From Methyloradius palustris (GTDB taxonomy: Bacteria; Pseudomonadota; Gammaproteobacteria; Burkholderiales; Methylophilaceae), in the NCBI RefSeq assembly GCF_019703875.1, contig NZ_AP024110.1:2046001-2110000 (forward strand): DNA of 64,000 bases, in the 5' to 3' direction. A program made the position numbers and the translations under genes. Each line of letters opens with the position of its first letter. Position 1 is the stretch's first letter. Below the pieces are notes generated by a model. That model did not search any database. It worked only from the letters and a program-made list of their open reading frames with translations, and was not told where the DNA came from. Positions 59,079-64,000 of the stretch are shown here, one piece after another.

Positions 59079-60944
59079 ATGGCTTTATTGCAAATCGCCG
59101 AGCCCGGCATGAGCACCGCCCCCCACCAGCACAGGCTGGCTGTGGGCATTGATCTTGGCACGACCAATTCGCTAGTCGCTAGCATCATCAGCGGCTTGAA
59201 TACTGTACTGGAAGATGAATCTGGCCGCAGCCTGCTGCCTTCTGTCGTGCATTATCAGTCGAATAAACAAATAGATGTCGGTTATGACGCGCTTGCCCAA
59301 CAAAGCCAAGACCCTACCAACACCATATCCTCAGTCAAGCGTTTCATGGGCCGTGGCCTTGAAGATATTGCCGACAAGGCACACATGCCGTACCGCTTTA
59401 TCAATACGCCAGGTATGGTGCAAATTGAAACACGCGAAGGGATCAAAAGCCCAGTAGAAATCTCTGCTGAAATCCTCAAAGTATTAAAAGAGCGTGCTGA
59501 AAAATCTTTAGGTGGTGAACTCACGGGGGCCGTGATTACTGTCCCAGCCTATTTTGATGACGCACAGCGCCAAGCCACAAAAGACGCCGCACAACTAGCA
59601 GGTATCAATGTACTCCGTCTGCTTAACGAACCAACAGCAGCAGCGGTGGCCTACGGCCTGAATAACGCTGCTGAGGGCACTTATGTCATATATGACTTGG
59701 GTGGAGGCACGTTTGATATCTCTATATTGCGCCTGACCAAAGGGATATTTGAAGTATTAGCCACCAATGGCGATTCCGCTCTAGGCGGCGATGATTTTGA
59801 CCGTGCGATTTTTGATTGGGCCTTGCAAGAAAGCAAGCTCAGCCAATTAAATGCGGAAGACAGTCGCTCACTACTTACCCAAGCACGCGCCGCCAAAGAA
59901 TGGTTAACCGATCATGACGAAGCGCATATCAAGCTAACGCTTACTAATGGCGAAACGATTAGCCTAGCACTTAGTCGTAGCACTTTTATTGCGGTTACAC
60001 ATCCGTTGGTAAGTAAAACGCTGGCACCAACACGCAAGGCTTTGCGTGACGCAAGCCTCAGTATTGAAGATGTCACAGGTATTGTCATGGTGGGCGGCGC
60101 TACACGCATGCCGCATGTACGCGAAGCAGTTGCCGATTACTTTAAACAGCAACCACTGGTGAATCTCGACCCAGACAAAGTGGTGGCACTTGGCGCCGCT
60201 ATTCAAGCAAATACGCTAGTCGGTAACCGTAATGAAGATGATTTACTGTTACTTGATGTTGTTCCCTTGTCATTAGGTCTGGAAACCATGGGTGGCTTGG
60301 TGGAAAAAATCATCCCGCGCAACTCCACCCTGCCAGTGGCGCGCGCGCAGGATTTCACTACATTCAAAGATGGCCAAACCGCCATGAGCATTCACGTGTT
60401 GCAGGGTGAACGTGATTTGGTGACCGATTGTCGCTCCCTCGCCAAGTTTGAATTACGTGGCATACCGCCGATGGCGGCTGGCGCAGCGCGCATTCGTGTG
60501 ACCTTACAAGTTGATGCGGATGGCTTGCTCTCAGTCACCGCGCGTGAACAAACCACGGGGGTTGAAGCTAACGTTGTAGTTAAACCGTCTTATGGGTTAA
60601 GTGAAGAGCAGATCACGCACATGCTGCAAACCTCATTTGGCACAGCAAAACAGGACAAGGAAGCACGGGCGTTGCGCGAGGCACAAGTAGATGCGCAACG
60701 CTTGATTGAAGCCATTACTGCAGCCTTGGAACAAGATGGCAATTTGCTGGATGCGCAAGAACTTGCTGAAATTAACCAGCCGCTGGAAGCATTGAAAACA
60801 CTGGTGCAAGCACAAGATGCTGATGCAATTGTAAAAGCCATTGATATACTTAACGAAGCCACTCAAAACTTTGCAGCACGCCGCATGGACGCATCAATCA
60901 AGCAGGCATTTGCTGGGCAAGACTTAAACAGCCTGCAGCTGTAA
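59079..60944 (+). CDS. hscA: Hsp70-type chaperone HscA
   Basis: The 621-residue chaperone has VGIDLGTTNSLVA near residue 22, the phosphate loops (VITVPAYFDDAQRQATKDAA, VIYDLGGGTFDISIL, GGATRMPHVREAV) and the substrate-binding and lid domains. It binds the LPPVK motif of IscU and promotes cluster release. It is shorter than DnaK and lacks the DnaK tail, as expected for HscA. Confidence 0.96.
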   Translation: MALLQIAEPGMSTAPHQHRLAVGIDLGTTNSLVASIISGLNTVLEDESGRSLLPSVVHYQSNKQIDVGYDALAQQSQDPTNTISSVKRFMGRGLEDIADKAHMPYRFINTPGMVQIETREGIKSPVEISAEILKVLKERAEKSLGGELTGAVITVPAYFDDAQRQATKDAAQLAGINVLRLLNEPTAAAVAYGLNNAAEGTYVIYDLGGGTFDISILRLTKGIFEVLATNGDSALGGDDFDRAIFDWALQESKLSQLNAEDSRSLLTQARAAKEWLTDHDEAHIKLTLTNGETISLALSRSTFIAVTHPLVSKTLAPTRKALRDASLSIEDVTGIVMVGGATRMPHVREAVADYFKQQPLVNLDPDKVVALGAAIQANTLVGNRNEDDLLLLDVVPLSLGLETMGGLVEKIIPRNSTLPVARAQDFTTFKDGQTAMSIHVLQGERDLVTDCRSLAKFELRGIPPMAAGAARIRVTLQVDADGLLSVTAREQTTGVEANVVVKPSYGLSEEQITHMLQTSFGTAKQDKEARALREAQVDAQRLIEAITAALEQDGNLLDAQELAEINQPLEALKTLVQAQDADAIVKAIDILNEATQNFAARRMDASIKQAFAGQDLNSLQL

Positions 60945-60975
60945 TATCAACCAAACACTAGAATAGATAATAGAA

Positions 60976-61317
60976 ATGCCAACAATCACCGTACTGCCTC
61001 ATCCTGAACTCTGCCCTGAAGGCGCCAGCTTTGAGGCGAAGACTGATCGCTCAATCTGCGAGAACCTGCTTGAACAGCATATTGATATTGACCACGCCTG
61101 TGACCGGGTTTGCGCGTGTACCACTTGCCATATCGTCGTCACACAAGGCTATAACTCACTGAACCCAGCAGAAGAAAATGAAGAAGACTTGCTGGACCAG
61201 GCATGGGGATTAAAACCAACTTCGCGCTTATCTTGCCAGGCCAAAGTAGAAAAAGAAGATGTCGTGATCGAGATACCGCGCTACTCAATCAACATGGCCA
61301 AGGAAGGCCATCGTTAA
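60976..61317 (+). CDS. fdx: [2Fe-2S] ferredoxin Fdx of the isc operon
   Basis: The 113-residue ferredoxin has cluster ligands Cys42, Cys48, Cys51 and Cys87 (HACDRVCACTTC...RLSCQAK) and the extra Cys46 typical of Isc Fdx. It supplies electrons for assembly. The usual iscX does not follow; a convergent GGDEF/EAL gene ends only 2 nt away. Confidence 0.96.
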   Translation: MPTITVLPHPELCPEGASFEAKTDRSICENLLEQHIDIDHACDRVCACTTCHIVVTQGYNSLNPAEENEEDLLDQAWGLKPTSRLSCQAKVEKEDVVIEIPRYSINMAKEGHR

Positions 61318-61319
61318 GC

Positions 61320-64000
61320 CTATTGCGCGTCTTGAATCATCTTGCTATTGAGCCGCCTTGCGACATTCACGCTCTTTAACAGATCGTAAAAATCATCAGA
61401 TGATATCGGCTCACTGAAAATAAAACCCTGCATCTGGTCACAACCCTTGCTAGCGAGAAATTTCAACTGGGATGCAGTTTCCACCCCTTCCGCCACCACG
61501 CGCATATTCAAGCTCTTGGCCATCGCAATCACTGCACTGGTAATCGCCATATCATCAGCATCGTGTGGAATATCCCGCACAAATGAGCGGTCAATCTTGA
61601 GAGCATCAATCGGGAACTGCTTGAGGTAACTTAACGAAGAATAACCCGTACCAAAATCATCAATCAGCACATGCGCACCCAAATCACGGAAATGCTGTAG
61701 AACATCACTGGCACGCTCTGCATTCTGCATAATCATACTTTCTGTAATCTCCAGCTCCAGGCAACCCGCACTTAAGCCACTATCTTCCAGCGCATCCGCA
61801 ATGACATCTTTTAGGCCATCCTCACGGAATTGCCGAGCTGACAGGTTGACTGCAACACGAATAATATCGGCACTCACCGTCTGCCATCTACGCGCTTGTT
61901 TGCAGGATTCCTGCATGACCCAAGCCCCAATATCAATAATCAGACCAGTCTCTTCTGCCAGCGAAATAAAGTGGATAGGCGAGAGCAATCCCAACTCAGG
62001 ATGCTGCCAGCGCAATAACGCTTCAGCACCTATGATTTGCTGCGTTTGCAAATCAACTTTGGCTTGATAATGCACAACGAATTCATTGCGTTCCAATGCA
62101 CGCCTCAGCGAGTTTTCCAGGGCTAACAGTTCTACACTGTGTGAGTTATTCTCGGCCGCATAAAAATGGAAGGTATTTTTTCCGTTTTCTTTAGCGCGAT
62201 ACATGGCCACATCAGCGTTTTTTAGCAATGAATACATATCGGTACCATCTTCAGGATAGACGGTAATGCCAATACTGGCGCTGATATGCAACTCTTGATT
62301 AAGCAAAATAAAAGGCTGCCCAAGCACGCTCATAATTTTGCGGGCGATTGAGGTCAGGTATTGGGTATCTGCAAAATCTTCCAGTAATATCACAAATTCA
62401 TCACCGCCCTGCCGCGCGACCGTATCTGATTCGCGCAGACACCCTTGTAAACGCCGCGCCGCCTCTTGCAGTAATAAATCACCAGCGTGGTGACCCAAGG
62501 TATCGTTAATGACCTTGAAGCGGTCAAGATCAATAAACAGTACGGCAATCTTGCTCTGGTTACGTTGAGCTCTAAGTAAAGCCTGCTCCAGGCGCTGCTG
62601 CAATAAAGCGCGATTAGGTAAGTGCGTTAACGCATCGTGATTTGCCAAAAACTGCAAGCGCTCTTCTGAAAGTTTGCGCTGTGTAATATCGGTAAAAACA
62701 GCCACATAATTCTGTATGACGCCTTGGGTATCAACGATTTTGCTAACCGATAACCACTCAGGATAACTCTCGCCACTCTTGCGTCGATTCCAGATTTCAC
62801 CTACCCATTGCCCTGTATTTTCTATGGTTTGCCAGATAGATTCGTAAAAGTGGGGCTCGTGTAGATCACTACTTAACTGTATTGGCTTTTTCCCAGCCAT
62901 TTCTTCACTGCTGAATCCTGTAATGTTTTCATAAGCCTGATTCACTTCCAACACATTGAAGTCGGCATCCGTAATCACAATGCCTTCTGCCGTGTGCTCA
63001 AATACCTGATGTGAGAGGCGCAGCGCTGCTTCAGCCTGCTTGCGAGAGGTAATATCCATCATCACCCCAACTAACTCTAGCGGCCTGATTCCGTGTTTAT
63101 CAGGGATGACTTTGACCATATCGTGTATCCAGACTACACGACCATCCGCAGCAATCATTCGATAATCAAAAGAATGAGCATTCAGCAGGGATGACTCACT
63201 TATACAATAATCAACGACCCAATCCTGGTCGTCTGGATGTATTTTTTGCACCCAAAAATTGGGGTTGGTCGTCCACTCGTCAATCGGGTACCCGAGTATG
63301 GATTCAGCTTCCTGGCTCACAAAAGTGAACGCCCCGCCTGGCTTGGCGCGCCAGACAATTGCGCTAACTGACTCTATCAGCTCACGGTAATCCTGCTGGC
63401 TTTGCATCAAGGCTGCCATGGCTTTTTTGCGCTCGCTAATATCAATCACCAGCACCACAATTCTGTTGCTACCATCACGCAACGATGCAGCGGCGATTTC
63501 AATCGGGATTGAATCACCATTTTTTGCAAGCCCTATTGATTCGTAACGCTCGGGTACATCTTCACCACGCATTCGTTTCTGGTGTATGTCCATGAGCTTA
63601 TTGCGCTCTGACGGATGTATCACAATAAAACAGCTTGAGCCGATGGGAATATCACCTGGCTCAAACCCACCGATACGCCACAAAGCATCGTTGATGTAGA
63701 CGATTTTGGCATCTTGTACGATCATCAAGCCCTCGTTGACATCGGCCTGCGCCTGCATCAATGCATCGTAAATATCACGCTGCTCCTTGAGTGTTTCATC
63801 TGCCCTAACCCGTGCAGCATTGATGCCAGAGAGCACATAGCCCAAACTTGAAAATACCAGCGTAAATATCCAGAAACCCACCATGCGTGTTTCTGCATAA
63901 TCATTCGCAAAAAATCCAGAATGATGCGCAACGCCCCACAAGCCAGCCAAAATCACCAGCACACTGACCAAAGCCACACCGCGCTGATTAAAACTCAGTG
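61320..64000 (-). CDS. Membrane PAS-GGDEF-EAL protein, 5' end outside window
   Basis: The frame remains open to the window edge (about 893 codons visible; a GTG at 63977 is one possible start), so the N-terminus is probably incomplete. A hydrophobic N-terminal segment (LVSVLVILAGLWGVAHHSG, then FWIFTLVFSSLGYVLSG) is followed by three PAS domains (about 75-420), a GGDEF domain (RQGGDEFVILL, with an RESD inhibitory site five residues upstream) and an EAL domain (GAEALLRWQHPE, DDFGTGYSSLSYL). Both c-di-GMP-synthesising and -degrading motifs are intact. Confidence 0.92.
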   Translation of the reverse strand, partial: LSFNQRGVALVSVLVILAGLWGVAHHSGFFANDYAETRMVGFWIFTLVFSSLGYVLSGINAARVRADETLKEQRDIYDALMQAQADVNEGLMIVQDAKIVYINDALWRIGGFEPGDIPIGSSCFIVIHPSERNKLMDIHQKRMRGEDVPERYESIGLAKNGDSIPIEIAAASLRDGSNRIVVLVIDISERKKAMAALMQSQQDYRELIESVSAIVWRAKPGGAFTFVSQEAESILGYPIDEWTTNPNFWVQKIHPDDQDWVVDYCISESSLLNAHSFDYRMIAADGRVVWIHDMVKVIPDKHGIRPLELVGVMMDITSRKQAEAALRLSHQVFEHTAEGIVITDADFNVLEVNQAYENITGFSSEEMAGKKPIQLSSDLHEPHFYESIWQTIENTGQWVGEIWNRRKSGESYPEWLSVSKIVDTQGVIQNYVAVFTDITQRKLSEERLQFLANHDALTHLPNRALLQQRLEQALLRAQRNQSKIAVLFIDLDRFKVINDTLGHHAGDLLLQEAARRLQGCLRESDTVARQGGDEFVILLEDFADTQYLTSIARKIMSVLGQPFILLNQELHISASIGITVYPEDGTDMYSLLKNADVAMYRAKENGKNTFHFYAAENNSHSVELLALENSLRRALERNEFVVHYQAKVDLQTQQIIGAEALLRWQHPELGLLSPIHFISLAEETGLIIDIGAWVMQESCKQARRWQTVSADIIRVAVNLSARQFREDGLKDVIADALEDSGLSAGCLELEITESMIMQNAERASDVLQHFRDLGAHVLIDDFGTGYSSLSYLKQFPIDALKIDRSFVRDIPHDADDMAITSAVIAMAKSLNMRVVAEGVETASQLKFLASKGCDQMQGFIFSEPISSDDFYDLLKSVNVARRLNSKMIQDAQ

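Overview
The window reads as chromosomal DNA of a betaproteobacterium, most likely a methylotroph of the family Methylophilaceae (Methylotenera-like). This rests on the gene order acpS-pdxJ-recO-era-rnc-DUF4845-lepB-lepA-mucD-rseB-rseA-rpoE, the complete isc operon, a type II secretion-like cluster of the kind annotated in these bacteria as 'secretion system X', and a YVTN beta-propeller gene next to a LuxR-type two-component system. The genus is inference from protein character and synteny, not from a search. No tRNA, rRNA, CRISPR array, complete insertion sequence or prophage was seen.

Layout. 1-10.4 kb (minus strand): housekeeping genes (partial acpS, pdxJ, recO, era, rnc, DUF4845, lepB, lepA), then the envelope-stress operon rpoE-rseA-rseB-mucD with a sigma-E-type promoter in front of rpoE and a terminator behind mucD. 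10.6-21.1 kb: nadB; an orphan GspF-like protein and a type IV pilin accessory protein; an ECF sigma factor with a small zinc-finger anti-sigma candidate; DUF1841, FIST, nth and a membrane-anchor-less rsxB; and divergently dapA-bamC-metallohydrolase. 21.2-28.6 kb: a lipoprotein, a JmjC oxygenase operon with a short secretin-like protein, bcp, slyD, a GNAT protein and mutS.

28.9-47.8 kb is the main accessory block, all on the minus strand. In transcription order it holds a FecI-like sigma factor, FecR, TonB, a very large TonB-dependent receptor with a signalling domain, a secreted protein of unknown function, a TPR-glycosyltransferase-like protein, and a T2SS/T4P-like machine (GspG, F, E, L/PilM, PilN, PilO, GspC-like, secretin and three further pilin-like proteins). 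A prepilin peptidase is absent, so processing would depend on one elsewhere. A two-block promoter-like element with identical 17-nt spacing lies upstream of both tonB and the receptor, which suggests both are targets of the same ECF sigma factor.

48.3-51.5 kb: a secreted beta-propeller protein converges with a histidine kinase/LuxR regulator pair. A GGAATA(A/T)CTC motif occurs in front of both units. 51.5-61.3 kb: suhB, with what looks like the stranded 5' end of a second mutS just behind it, then trmJ, cysE and the isc operon (iscR, two cysteine desulfurases, iscU, iscA, hscB, hscA, fdx) with a likely IscR-controlled promoter and a structured leader. The window ends inside a PAS-GGDEF-EAL protein.

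The strongest unannotated observations are the mutS relic behind suhB, the paired ECF-type promoters of the TonB/receptor block, the shared motif of the beta-propeller/two-component locus, two copies of a dispersed palindromic repeat (one inside the isc operon), and a large paired-arm element in the leader of the secreted-protein gene.
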